NCBI GenBank assembly: GCA_963765375.1
Contig: CAVXVZ010000011.1
Location: 124,001 to 188,000 of the forward strand
DNA length: 64,000 bases
Reading direction: 5' to 3'
Source: Roseiarcus sp963765375
GTDB taxonomy: Bacteria; Pseudomonadota; Alphaproteobacteria; Rhizobiales; Beijerinckiaceae
The notes under the pieces were generated by a model. The model was not told the origin of the DNA and did no database searches. It saw only the letters and a list, made by a program, of their open reading frames with translations. Shown here in pieces: positions 1 to 7,615 of the stretch (the stretch's first letter is position 1; the number at the start of each line of letters is the position of its first letter). Both the position numbers and the translations under genes were made by a program.

Positions 1-432
1 ACCCAGGTCGCGGCTCCGCCCGCCACCGTCTTCGCCTTTCTGACCGATCCGCAAAAGATCATGAGCTGGATGGGCGCTGAGGTCTCCACGGAGGTCCACC
101 CGGGCGGACTCTATCTCGTCAAGGACGTTGGCGGGCGGCCGGGCCGCACCGCGCGGGGCCAGTTCCGCGAGGTCGTTCCGGTCCATCGCCTCGCCTACAG
201 CTTCGGCTGGGAGGGGGACGATGCGGTGCCGCCGGGGTCGGGCTTGGTCGAGATCGACCTCCTCGACCGGGAGGGCGGCACTCTTGTGCGCATGACCCAT
301 ACTGGACTTCCCAACGCCGCCGAATGCGCCGGTCACGCCAAGGGTTGGGCGCACTACCTCGGCCGGCTGGGGGTGGCCGCCGCCGGCGGAAATCCGGGCG
401 TTGACGACTTCGCGCGCCAGAATGCCGTGTGA
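1..432 (+). CDS. SRPBCC / AHSA1-type ligand-binding domain protein, 5'-truncated by window edge
   Basis: The reading frame is open from base 1, so the start lies outside the window; an internal ATG at 61 is not the true start because the residues before it (VFAFLTDPQKI) fit the conserved first strand and helix of the SRPBCC fold. Later residues (GARFREV-like strand, HRLAYSFGW, a GTLVRMTHTGL strand and the C-terminal helix with GWAHYLGRL) also match the AHSA1-like group. The substrate is unknown. The 3' end overlaps the convergent hydroxylase gene by 79 bp. Confidence 0.75.
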   Translation, partial: TQVAAPPATVFAFLTDPQKIMSWMGAEVSTEVHPGGLYLVKDVGGRPGRTARGQFREVVPVHRLAYSFGWEGDDAVPPGSGLVEIDLLDREGGTLVRMTHTGLPNAAECAGHAKGWAHYLGRLGVAAAGGNPGVDDFARQNAV

Positions 433-1628
433 GGGCCAAGGCCCTCGCGCATGGCAAAGCGCCTGAGCGGCCCGATCGCGGACAGGGCCGCCAGAGCCGC
501 GCCGCGGGCGAAGTCGAGCGGAGCGAAATGGGTCAGCAAGGCGCGGTTGAGTCCGTCGACCATGCTGGTGCGCGCAAGGATATCGGGCCGCCTCGAGCGT
601 TCGTAGGCGCTCAGAGCCTCCGGCCCCCCGATGTCCCGGCCTGCTTCGCGCGCCTCGACGGCGCAGGCGATGATCGCCTCGACGTCGCGCAGGCCCAGAT
701 TGAGCCCTTGCGCGCCGAGCGGCGGGAAGACGTGCGCCGCGTCCCCGACGAGAGCAAGCCGCCCGGCGACGATCCTTGGAACGATCTGGCGCGTCATCGC
801 GAAGATTCCGCGCTCGCCCTCGATGCGCATGGCGCCGAGAAGCGACTGCGCCTGGCGCTCGATCTCGCCCGCCAGCGCCTCATTGTCGAGCGCCGCGCGC
901 CGGCGCGCGTCCTTGTCCGTCATCACCCAGACGAGGCTCGACCGGTGGGGCGCGGCGGCGCTGGTGGGCAGCGGCACCAGCGTGAAAGGGCCGCCGGGGG
1001 TGTGGAACTCGGTCGAAAAGTCGCGATGGGGCAGCCGATGGGAGAGAAGCGCGGTCAACGCGCTCTGCCCGTAGGCGTGAAGGCGGGCCTCGAGCCCGGC
1101 GGCGCGGCGCGCTTTCGAATCCCGCCCGTCGGCGCCAATAGCAAGCCGGGCCGAGAGCGTGCGTCCGCCTTCCAGCCGCGCCCGCACGGGGCTCATGGTG
1201 AAGTCGTAAGCGGCGACGCCGCCCGCGATGCGCTCGACGCCGGGAGCGCGAGCGGTCTCGCCGGCGAGGGTTTCGGCCATCCGGTCATTCTCGATATTCC
1301 AGCCGAACGCTTCCAGCCCGATTTCGGCGGCGTGGAACTCGACCGGGCGGGGCGGAAAGAGCGTTCCCGTGTCGTCGATGAGCCGCAGCGACCTGAGCGG
1401 CGCGGCTTCGGCCCGCAATCGCGTCCAAAGGCCGAGCGAGTCGAGAAAAGCGAGCGACGGGTCGAGAAGGGCCACGGTGCGCCCGCGTCCGGTTCGCTCG
1501 CCTGCGCCGCTCAAGACGACGTCGAAGCCGGCCCGTGCAAAGCCGAAGGCGGCTGCGAGCCCGGCCAGCCCCGCGCCGGCGACCAGGACGTCCGAGGCGC
1601 GCGCGGCCGGCGTTTCGCCGTTGGCCAT
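354..1628 (-). CDS. UbiH/UbiF/COQ6-family FAD-dependent hydroxylase
   Basis: A 424-residue flavoprotein. The N-terminus carries the Rossmann dinucleotide motif VAGAGLAGLAAAFGFARAG. Near residue 300 is the family signature GDAAHVFPPLGAQGLNLG, where the flavin and substrate sites meet. The family hydroxylates the ubiquinone ring using NAD(P)H and O2; which ring position this one modifies cannot be told from sequence. I chose the ATG at 1628 over the longer frame to 1700 because a GGGAG ribosome binding site lies just upstream and the Rossmann motif then sits about 15 residues in. It is transcribed away from pcs. Confidence 0.85.
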   Translation of the reverse strand: MANGETPAARASDVLVAGAGLAGLAAAFGFARAGFDVVLSGAGERTGRGRTVALLDPSLAFLDSLGLWTRLRAEAAPLRSLRLIDDTGTLFPPRPVEFHAAEIGLEAFGWNIENDRMAETLAGETARAPGVERIAGGVAAYDFTMSPVRARLEGGRTLSARLAIGADGRDSKARRAAGLEARLHAYGQSALTALLSHRLPHRDFSTEFHTPGGPFTLVPLPTSAAAPHRSSLVWVMTDKDARRRAALDNEALAGEIERQAQSLLGAMRIEGERGIFAMTRQIVPRIVAGRLALVGDAAHVFPPLGAQGLNLGLRDVEAIIACAVEAREAGRDIGGPEALSAYERSRRPDILARTSMVDGLNRALLTHFAPLDFARGAALAALSAIGPLRRFAMREGLGPHTAFWRAKSSTPGFPPAAATPSRPR

Positions 1629-1783
1629 CGTCGATCTCCCGCCAGGCTCCGCGAAGGCCCGAGCACTCGGGCTCACGACCGGGGAGACGGCGCGGCGCAA
1701 CTTTGATAAGGCGGAAGCTGCAAGGTCAAGCCGAGGCCGGCTGAGCCGCGCATTCGCCGGCGGCGAGGCGGATAGGGCAGGGC

Positions 1784-2500
1784 ATGTCGATCGAAAAGCG
1801 GCCCATTGGCGTCGCGAGCGCAGCGGGATTCTCCGTCCATCTCTTCACCGCCTCGGGCGGGGCGGTTGCCGTGCTTGCGCTCTACGCCGCGATCGAGCGC
1901 AATTTCGCCGCCTGCTTCGCATGGCTCGGCCTGGCTTTCTTCATTGACGGGGTCGATGGCACGCTCGCCCGCGCCGCGCGGGTGAAGGTGACCGCCGCGG
2001 CGATCGATGGCGTGGTTCTCGACTTGGTAGTCGATTTCCTCACCTATGTGCTGGTGCCGGTGGTCGCGCTGTGGCGCTCGGACCTCATGCCGACCCAAGC
2101 CTCGTTCTGGATCGGACTCATCGTCACCATCGCCTCGGCGCTCTATTTCGCCGACACCAGGATGAAGACTGAAGACCTTTGGTTCCGCGGGTTTCCAGCG
2201 ACCTGGAACATCATCGTCCTTTATCTCTTCGTTCTCAGGCCGCCGTGGGTCGCAAGCGCCTTGCTTCTGCTCGGCGCCGCCGCGCTGATGTTCACGCCGA
2301 TCGTCTTCGTGCATCCGCTGCGGGTGGTCAGATTGCGCGGCGTCACGATCGCCATGACGGCCGCCTGGTTCGCGCTTGCCGCGATCGCGATCATTGAGAA
2401 GCTCGCGCCTCCGCCCTGGGTCGGCTGGGGCTTGATCGCGACGGCGGCGTATTTTCTGTCGCTGCCGTTTTTGCGTCATTCGCCATTGGCGCGGGATTGA
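1784..2500 (+). CDS. pcs: Phosphatidylcholine synthase (CDP-diacylglycerol:choline phosphatidyltransferase)
   Basis: 238 residues, the usual length for bacterial Pcs. The CDP-alcohol phosphotransferase motif is complete near residues 53-86 (DGVDGTLAR, then a glycine, then LDLVVDF with the metal-binding aspartates), followed by several hydrophobic helices, so this is an inner-membrane enzyme. It condenses choline with CDP-diacylglycerol to give phosphatidylcholine in one step, a route typical of host-associated and methylotrophic alphaproteobacteria. It is divergent from the UbiH-like gene and ends 90 bp before tRNA-Cys. Confidence 0.93.
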   Translation: MSIEKRPIGVASAAGFSVHLFTASGGAVAVLALYAAIERNFAACFAWLGLAFFIDGVDGTLARAARVKVTAAAIDGVVLDLVVDFLTYVLVPVVALWRSDLMPTQASFWIGLIVTIASALYFADTRMKTEDLWFRGFPATWNIIVLYLFVLRPPWVASALLLLGAAALMFTPIVFVHPLRVVRLRGVTIAMTAAWFALAAIAIIEKLAPPPWVGWGLIATAAYFLSLPFLRHSPLARD

Positions 2501-2589
2501 GCCGGATCCGGCGATGTCCGAAGCGCCTTGCGGGGGGAAGCGAATCCTTGGTATAGGCGCGCCTCGCGATGCTGCCTGGCTTCATCGCC

Positions 2590-2663
2590 GGCCTCGTGGC
2601 GGAGTGGCTACGCAGAGGACTGCAAATCCTTGCACCCCGGTTCGATTCCGGGCGAGGCCTCCA
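2590..2663 (+). tRNA. tRNA-Cys (anticodon GCA)
   Basis: A complete cloverleaf: acceptor stem GGCCTCG / CGAGGCC, anticodon GCA at 2622-2624 in a CTGCAAA loop, T-arm with GGTTCGATTCC, a U at the discriminator position (2660) as expected for tRNA-Cys, and an encoded CCA at 2661-2663. A degraded copy of its anticodon-to-T-arm segment lies at 3041-3068, suggesting the gene once served as an integration site. Confidence 0.96.
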
Positions 2664-2818
2664 ACAAAATATGCCATTACCGCTGCGCGACGGCCTCAAC
2701 GGCCGTGCCTCACGTCAAACTTCGAACGTGCGCGCCAGGGCCGGAACGCCGTCGATCGCTGTTTCAGGCTGAATTCGTATTTCATTGACGCCCCGCAGCG
2801 CCCGGCCGAGCGTCTTGC

Positions 2819-3004
2819 ATGGGCGGACGCCTTTATATTTGGGTCGTCCTGGCCGCGTGGGCGATTCTCATCAGCGGGCTAATCCAGCTCTGGGGACCGG
2901 ACGCCTCAGGCGATTGGCGACCTTTCATACTGACATGGGCCCTCCCGCCGATTGCTGGTTTGGCATTGGCAGCGGCGATCTGGTGGGCTGACAGGGGCGA
3001 CTGA
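2819..3004 (+). CDS. Small two-helix membrane protein, function unknown
   Basis: 61 residues with two strongly hydrophobic stretches (about residues 5-24, WVVLAAWAILISGLIQLW, and 38-56) separated by a short polar loop, and a charged C-terminus. It sits alone between tRNA-Cys and the degraded tRNA-Cys copy, so it may be cargo left by an old integration. No family recognised; the start has no clear ribosome binding site. Confidence 0.5.
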   Translation: MGGRLYIWVVLAAWAILISGLIQLWGPDASGDWRPFILTWALPPIAGLALAAAIWWADRGD

Positions 3005-3040
3005 CGGCGCGAAGCGCGTGGGCGGCCCGGTCGGAACGGG

Positions 3041-3068
3041 CTGCAAATCCTTGCAACCCGAGACGATT
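3041..3068 (+). repeat. Eroded partial copy of tRNA-Cys (possible old attachment-site scar)
   Basis: The string CTGCAAATCCTTGCA at 3041-3055 is identical to 2620-2634, inside the anticodon arm of tRNA-Cys; the next bases (CCCG, then CGATT) still follow the tRNA's variable loop and T-arm with substitutions. It has no 5' half. A 3'-half tRNA copy a few hundred bases downstream is the usual trace of tyrosine-recombinase integration. Confidence 0.55.
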
Positions 3069-3069
3069 G

Positions 3070-3387
3070 TCAGCAATCTCTCAGCGCGGAGGCGGCCATC
3101 GCGCCGGGGCCGGTGTGAGCAGGGTCGGTTTTCGTCGTCTCGTCCGGGGACGCTGACCAGGAACGGATGTCATTGCGCGTCAGACCCACCAAAAGCGACG
3201 TTTGGGCGGGGTAGAGCCGATAGAGAGCGGTCCCGATCCCCGCTCCGCCCGCGGTGAGGAGCGCGGCGGCGACCAGGGCGACGGCCAGTTTGGCCGCTGT
3301 TTGGCCACGGGCGACAACGCGCTTGGCGTCAGCGCCTTGAGCAACCGAGCTTTGCCCTCCGGTTCCGGTAGCGCCGTCGAAACTCAC
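3070..3387 (-). CDS. Hypothetical single-pass membrane protein
   Basis: 105 residues from a GTG at 3387, chosen because GAGGA lies 7 bases upstream and the upstream extension of this frame is arginine-rich and non-coding in character. One membrane helix (about residues 28-52, LAVALVAAALLTAGGAGIG) follows a short polar N-terminus; the C-terminal half is polar. No family recognised. Confidence 0.5.
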   Translation of the reverse strand: MSFDGATGTGGQSSVAQGADAKRVVARGQTAAKLAVALVAAALLTAGGAGIGTALYRLYPAQTSLLVGLTRNDIRSWSASPDETTKTDPAHTGPGAMAASALRDC

Positions 3388-3791
3388 TATCGGTTCCTCG
3401 GTCAGGGCAATAAAAAATCCAGAATTGCTTCGTTGCGGACCCAAAATCGCGTTGGAACGGTGCCGCCCATGCGCCTGCGGACCATTGTCATCAGAAATAT
3501 GGGGTTCTCGCAAGGGCAATTGGTACGAGATGAGACATCTCCTCCGAGGCCGAGCTAAAACCTCACGAGATCGCCGCCAACGCCGTCGCCGCGGTAGGCC
3601 GGGCAAAAAAATCGCTGCCGGCCTCCGGGGCGGATGCGGAACAATGCTTCGGCCTGGGCATTTCCGCCTATGAGTTTGCCTTGTCATAGGACAAGCAGGA
3701 GGCGGGGTTTGCGATGGCTGGCCGCTTGACCGGAACTGTGTTTCGCCGGCCCCTGGCGGAAACCCTTGGACCCTAGCGTAAGCGGGAGACC

Positions 3792-3808
3792 CCCCGGCTA
3801 TGCCGGGG
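3792..3808. repeat. Hairpin, CCCCGGC stem with 3-nt loop
   Basis: CCCCGGC-TAT-GCCGGGG. Nearly the same hairpin recurs at 4062-4080. It lies in a gene-free stretch (3688-3934) where I see nothing else. Confidence 0.6.
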
Positions 3809-3934
3809 TGGCAGTAGCAGTTTGACGTTTCGGACAGTCTCTCTTGATCTGTGCCACTTCTAACCCGAGAGGAGGGGCGAAACGGAATTGCAAGATAGGA
3901 TCTGCCCCATCAACCGGCGTCGTCACTTGGTCGC

Positions 3935-4261
3935 GTGCGAGTTTGGCGAAACGGCAACCTCGGATTTTGCCGTTCCGCGGGAATAGAGCTATCCGTCGCC
4001 CCTCCCGTTGAAGCCGCGTCAGCGGCGTCTTCAGCCGCTTTGAGCGGCTCTCATCCTAAAGCCCCCGGCTTTGCCGGGGGATACTTACCTCTCGTCTGCG
4101 GATGGATCTGCCTGGCGATCGCATACGCCTCGTTTTTTACGGGCGCGGTGCGATTTTGGAAAAGGTCTCATAGCGGCGGATATGTTTTGACGGGCGCGCT
4201 TCTGATTCTCGGGGTTTGCCTATCCGCCCTCGGAGCGCTTCTTCTTATTGTCCCGTCCTAG
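3935..4261 (+). CDS. Hypothetical small membrane protein
   Basis: Up to 108 residues; the C-terminal half has two hydrophobic helices (LPLVCGWICLAIAYASFF and VLTGALLILGVCLSALGALL), while the first ~45 residues are encoded across the two hairpins at 4033-4080 and may be untranslated. The true start is unclear. No family recognised. Confidence 0.4.
   Translation: MRVWRNGNLGFCRSAGIELSVAPPVEAASAASSAALSGSHPKAPGFAGGYLPLVCGWICLAIAYASFFTGAVRFWKRSHSGGYVLTGALLILGVCLSALGALLLIVPS
4033..4080. repeat. Two adjacent hairpins resembling an IS200/IS605-type end or a terminator
   Basis: AGCCGCT-TTG-AGCGGCT at 4033-4049 is followed after 12 bases by CCCCCGGC-TTT-GCCGGGGG at 4062-4080. Neighbouring paired GC hairpins with a CTAAAGCCCCCGGC block resemble the ends of IS605/TnpB elements, but no tnpA or tnpB coding sequence is present, so this would at most be a remnant. 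Confidence 0.4.
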
Positions 4262-4473
4262 ACGCAACCGCTGCAATCGACTTGCGCGCGCTGGACCTCG
4301 ACCGCCGCCTGCGCTGAGACGATCACACATCTGCAGTCGATCAAGTCATCCATCGGCCGTCTCAACCGCGGCGAAGCTCGATTGGAGTTGCTTGCGTCTT
4401 CAACCAACCGTCGCTAATTCTGACGGCCACGTGAGTTATCGAGGCCGTGTCGCGGTCAATGAGCCAAGGGGGC
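4262..4473. other. Gene-free left flank of the integrative element
   Basis: No convincing gene on either strand. AAGGGGG, a good ribosome binding site, lies at 4466-4472 just before the left attachment repeat. This fits the idea that the stretch once led into the pcm-like gene now at 25871. Confidence 0.4.
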
Positions 4474-4491
4474 GCACATTTCCGCTGAAAC
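4474..4491 (+). repeat. attL of the integrative element
   Basis: GCACATTTCCGCTGAAAC, identical to 25873-25890, where the same bases encode part of codons 1-8 of the pcm-like gene. The identity stops sharply on both sides. Confidence 0.85.
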
Positions 4492-4759
4492 AGGTATACG
4501 GTGAACAAAATCAATTAGTTAAGCCGACCGTGATACCCGATTGATACACGCGCCGGAGCCGGCTCCGGGCGGCGTAATTTCTACCGGCCGGCGCAAAGGC
4601 AAGAGGATGTCGCATTTGCAAATGTGACAACCGTCCGCCCGCACCGCGTCGAACCGGCTCCGTCCGCCGGTCGCGAGGTCGAGCCACCCGCGGAAAGACC
4701 GCGGAAACGCAGACCGCCCAGCCTTTTGATGTCCACAATATCTTGTGTTTGAGTGCGGC

Positions 4760-4790
4760 TTGACTTGCACATGCAAGCGAGACGTACTAT
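4760..4790 (+). promoter_or_regulatory. Promoter with internal operator, first gene of the element
   Basis: TTGACT at 4760-4765 and TACTAT at 4785-4790 (19-bp spacing) lie 66 bp before the first gene. Between them is the inverted repeat CTTGCA-CA-TGCAAG (4764-4777), placed where a repressor would block RNA polymerase. The regulator is not identified; the HTH protein at 5828 is a candidate. Confidence 0.45.
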
Positions 4791-4855
4791 GTTCCTGTTT
4801 CGTTCTCGTTTGAGAGCGCGCCTAACCATGTCTTAAAACCAAAGGACCTTTTCCA

Positions 4856-5761
4856 GTGATAGCTATTTCTTCGCCCGGCCGGCAATCGACTATTGGCAAG
4901 GCCGAGGTTGCCGCATCCAACCTATGCTACGACATCGCGGACAAGGATTTTTCGCGTCTGGTGCGCAGACCTGTCAGGATCGGGCGCTGGCAGGCCGCTA
5001 CACGCAGAGAGAATGAGCGCGACATTGTCTGGCACTGGCAGACCATTGCCCGCAGCGAGAATGTGGTCTGCACTCAAACGGGCATAGAGGTAGAGAAGTA
5101 CTGCGCGTGCTGCCGAGGATCGACCTTCCGCACTGACCAGCGCATGATCTTCGACGGCGCCGCCCCCGAGCCGGAGTTGCTGAAGGAGCCAACGTCGTCG
5201 CGCTGGTTGATGCGCTCGCGCCTGCCCGTCCCAGATACAATAGAGCCTCCAGCCCAGTCCGTGACATACGTAACGGATCGGCAAACCGGATTCGCCTTCG
5301 GCCTCAAGCCATGCCCCGTCCGGCACGACAGGAACTATCGAGCCGAGCTTAACTCACGCTCCAAGCTGCGCGAGAAGGCTAGGCACGATCCCGGCACCTT
5401 TGAACGCGCGCTCCCCGATGACATCTTGCATCGAGTCTTGCGCAATAGCGACGAGGCTGAAGGCCGCACTTCAATAGCTCGGCGCCAGACGCCCGCACGC
5501 GACATCGCATGGATGCGCGAGGAGGCTGCCACCGAGAGCGGCTGGCCCGTGTTCAAGAACACGCTCGCCGCGGTCGAGGCTGGCAACGCCGCCATCGCTG
5601 GAGACCATCCTCCGCCGCCGAGCTTGCGCAAAATGACCCTTTCTCCCGGCCTCGTTGTCGCAGCCGACGACGCTCTCAACCGCGGTATCGCCGAAGGCCA
5701 TCCGATCATCGAGATCGGCGGCATTCTCATCTCCCTTCGGCGATCAGACCGCCCACGCTGA
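4856..5761 (+). CDS. Hypothetical protein at left end of the element
   Basis: 301 residues from a GTG with AAAGGA upstream. Codon third positions are mostly G/C in this frame, supporting it over the antisense frames. A CxxC pair near residues 83-88 (YCACCRG) could bind metal, but only two cysteines plus one neighbour are seen. No known domain recognised. It is probably the first gene of a leftward block of the element driven by the promoter at 4760-4790. Confidence 0.6.
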   Translation: MIAISSPGRQSTIGKAEVAASNLCYDIADKDFSRLVRRPVRIGRWQAATRRENERDIVWHWQTIARSENVVCTQTGIEVEKYCACCRGSTFRTDQRMIFDGAAPEPELLKEPTSSRWLMRSRLPVPDTIEPPAQSVTYVTDRQTGFAFGLKPCPVRHDRNYRAELNSRSKLREKARHDPGTFERALPDDILHRVLRNSDEAEGRTSIARRQTPARDIAWMREEAATESGWPVFKNTLAAVEAGNAAIAGDHPPPPSLRKMTLSPGLVVAADDALNRGIAEGHPIIEIGGILISLRRSDRPR

Positions 5762-5827
5762 CCATTTCGCAAACCTGCCGATGCGGCGCGCACCTGCGCG
5801 CTCCGGCCATTCATCGGAGACCTTAAT

Positions 5828-6046
5828 ATGGTCAACCCCACAACTCGCATGTTTTACGGCGTCGACGAAGCCGCCTTCGTTTCTGGCATCTCGCAACGCC
5901 AGATATTCCGTGCGCTGAAGTCGGGCGATCTACGCGCCGCTTGGGCTTGCGGGCGATGGCGCATTCATGCCGCTGATCTCGAAGCTTACGGCCGCGGCGA
6001 GGCTATGCCGGATCGTCCGGTGATGCTGCGCACTGTTAGGGCATGA
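5828..6046 (+). CDS. Excisionase/MerR-like helix-turn-helix DNA-binding protein
   Basis: 72 residues. The segment FYGVDEAAFVSGISQRQIFRALKSG followed by LRAAWACGRWRIHAADLEAY has the form of the short winged-helix (HTH_17) domain of excisionases: a recognition helix, then a basic wing ending in an aspartate-led helix. It probably controls excision or transcription of the element. Confidence 0.7.
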   Translation: MVNPTTRMFYGVDEAAFVSGISQRQIFRALKSGDLRAAWACGRWRIHAADLEAYGRGEAMPDRPVMLRTVRA

Positions 6047-6258
6047 TCGCTGTCCTCTGGCCCGCCCGTGCCAGCCGGCCGACCGGACCGGGCGCCAGCC
6101 AAGCGCACGTCGACAAATCGACCCTCACAGCGCCCCGCCCAATGGCCTTGCGCATTCGGAGAAGGGATTGATCCCGGCGAGCGACAAAAGCCGCTGGCGA
6201 GGTTCCATGAAGCGCAGCGGCGGGAATAGGTGTAATCCACCTATAAGCCATTGTTTGG

Positions 6259-6396
6259 ATGAGCTTTTCCACCAAAATATCACTTGCGGATGAAGCGCAA
6301 GTCTGCGCAAAATCGCGCATCGAAACGCCGAGCCTTGGGGACCTCGACCTCCATCATCTGACCGTCAGCCCATGCCCCGCCGCGTGCGAGGCATGA
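6259..6396 (+). CDS. Small hypothetical protein
   Basis: 45 residues (ATG at 6259, TGA at 6394) with coding-like codon choice, ending LHHLTVSPCPAACEA. It lies in the otherwise empty 6047-6434 gap just before the ParB-topoisomerase gene. No family recognised and no clear ribosome binding site. Confidence 0.35.
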   Translation: MSFSTKISLADEAQVCAKSRIETPSLGDLDLHHLTVSPCPAACEA

Positions 6397-6476
6397 CCGG
6401 GCGATCACGTCCACAACAACATGGAAGATCAACCATGACACAGACAACGAGTGAGCCGGAATCGAAAGTCGAACTA

Positions 6477-7615
6477 TACCCCGCTCACGCCAAGATCCGA
6501 AAATTGGCGGGAAGGACGACGCGGAAATTATCAGTGACCGAATCGCAAAACTCGCCCCATTTCCTCGGGACTTCGTCGCGTAGGAAGTTGAGAATGGCGT
6601 CGGCGAATTCCCGACACGTTGGGTAGGTCTTGTTGTGGGTGAGATGCTGGTGCATCAGCGCCCACAGCCGCTCGATGGGATTGAGATGCGGGCAGTACGA
6701 CGGGACGAAATGCAACGCGATCCTGCGTCCGGGTTGCGATAGCCACTTCCGGACAATCTTGGCGTGATGATAGCGCGCATTGTCGAGAAACACATGGATC
6801 AGCGCCGTGGTGGAATAGAGCGCCTCGATGCCCGCGAGGAGTTTGATCGTTGAAGCGGCGTCGATGGCCTCGGCCTCGATCATTTTGGTCCGCCCAGTCT
6901 CGAGATCGATCGCGCCATGGATATTGAGGCGTTGGCGGCCGGTTGTCTGTTCGATCGCCAGGTGCTCGTCCTTAGCCGCCCAGCATCCCGCCGCGCGCGC
7001 CCCATGCGTGGGATGCACGGCATCCACGAACAGCACCGCCTCATCGGCGCCCAAGGCGTTCATCAGTTTCTCGTAAAGCTTGATGAACGCGCGCTGCTTG
7101 GTCTCGTCGAGATGGCGAGGAATGACTTCGGGCTTGCGATATTCGAGGCCGAGACGATGCAGAAGCGCGACCAGTCCCGAGCGGCTTTCGTATTCCACCC
7201 CGAATTCCGATGCGATCCACGCGCCGATCTGACCCGTCGAGCGCGGCGAGGCCGCGCGAACCCACCCGACCAGTTTCCCCCGTTGCGCCTCGCTCAGAAC
7301 GCAAGCGCTGCCGCCGGCCTCAAACCGCATCAGCGCCTTGCGGCCGCCCTCGGCAAACGCGCCATGCCAGCGACGGATCGTGTCGTCGTCCAGCAAAAGA
7401 ACCCGCGCCACTTGCTCGCAGCTCAGGCCATCGTCGAGCAACACCAGCGCATTGGCTCGCCGAGCCAACCGATGCGTCACCGACCCATCGCGCGCCAGCG
7501 CGATCAGTGCAGAACGTTCATCTCCCAACAAGAAGCCAGGGCGAATCATCCCCTCAAACGAATCCAACTCAACCCGCTTGGCAAGAGCTTTTCGCATTCC
7601 CAATGAGTTGGGGTA
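6477..7615. mobile_element. IS630-family insertion sequence, 1139 bp
   Basis: The element begins TACCCC and ends GGGGTA, with short imperfect inverted ends, and is flanked on both sides by TA (6475-6476 and 7616-7617), the target duplication of IS630/Tc1-type elements. It carries one transposase gene on the minus strand and is inserted in the ParB-topoisomerase gene. Confidence 0.92.
6485..7597 (-). CDS. IS630-family DDE transposase
   Basis: 370 residues from the ATG at 7597; the longer frame to 7675 would start outside the IS. An N-terminal helix-turn-helix region (LSCEQVARVLLLDDDTIRRW) precedes the catalytic core: Asp in LFVDAVHPTH, Asp in VFLDNARYHH and Glu in NPIERLW, the DDE triad. It is full length and without frameshift, so the copy may be active. 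Confidence 0.93.
   Translation of the reverse strand: MRKALAKRVELDSFEGMIRPGFLLGDERSALIALARDGSVTHRLARRANALVLLDDGLSCEQVARVLLLDDDTIRRWHGAFAEGGRKALMRFEAGGSACVLSEAQRGKLVGWVRAASPRSTGQIGAWIASEFGVEYESRSGLVALLHRLGLEYRKPEVIPRHLDETKQRAFIKLYEKLMNALGADEAVLFVDAVHPTHGARAAGCWAAKDEHLAIEQTTGRQRLNIHGAIDLETGRTKMIEAEAIDAASTIKLLAGIEALYSTTALIHVFLDNARYHHAKIVRKWLSQPGRRIALHFVPSYCPHLNPIERLWALMHQHLTHNKTYPTCREFADAILNFLRDEVPRKWGEFCDSVTDNFRVVLPANFRILA

Noticed and set aside
429..1706. 425-residue frame on the plus strand
   Set aside because: Antisense shadow of the UbiH-like gene; arginine/glutamate-rich low-complexity product with no family.
4248..4544. 98-residue frame in the left flank of the element
   Set aside because: Basic, serine/proline-rich, no start signal, and it crosses attL.
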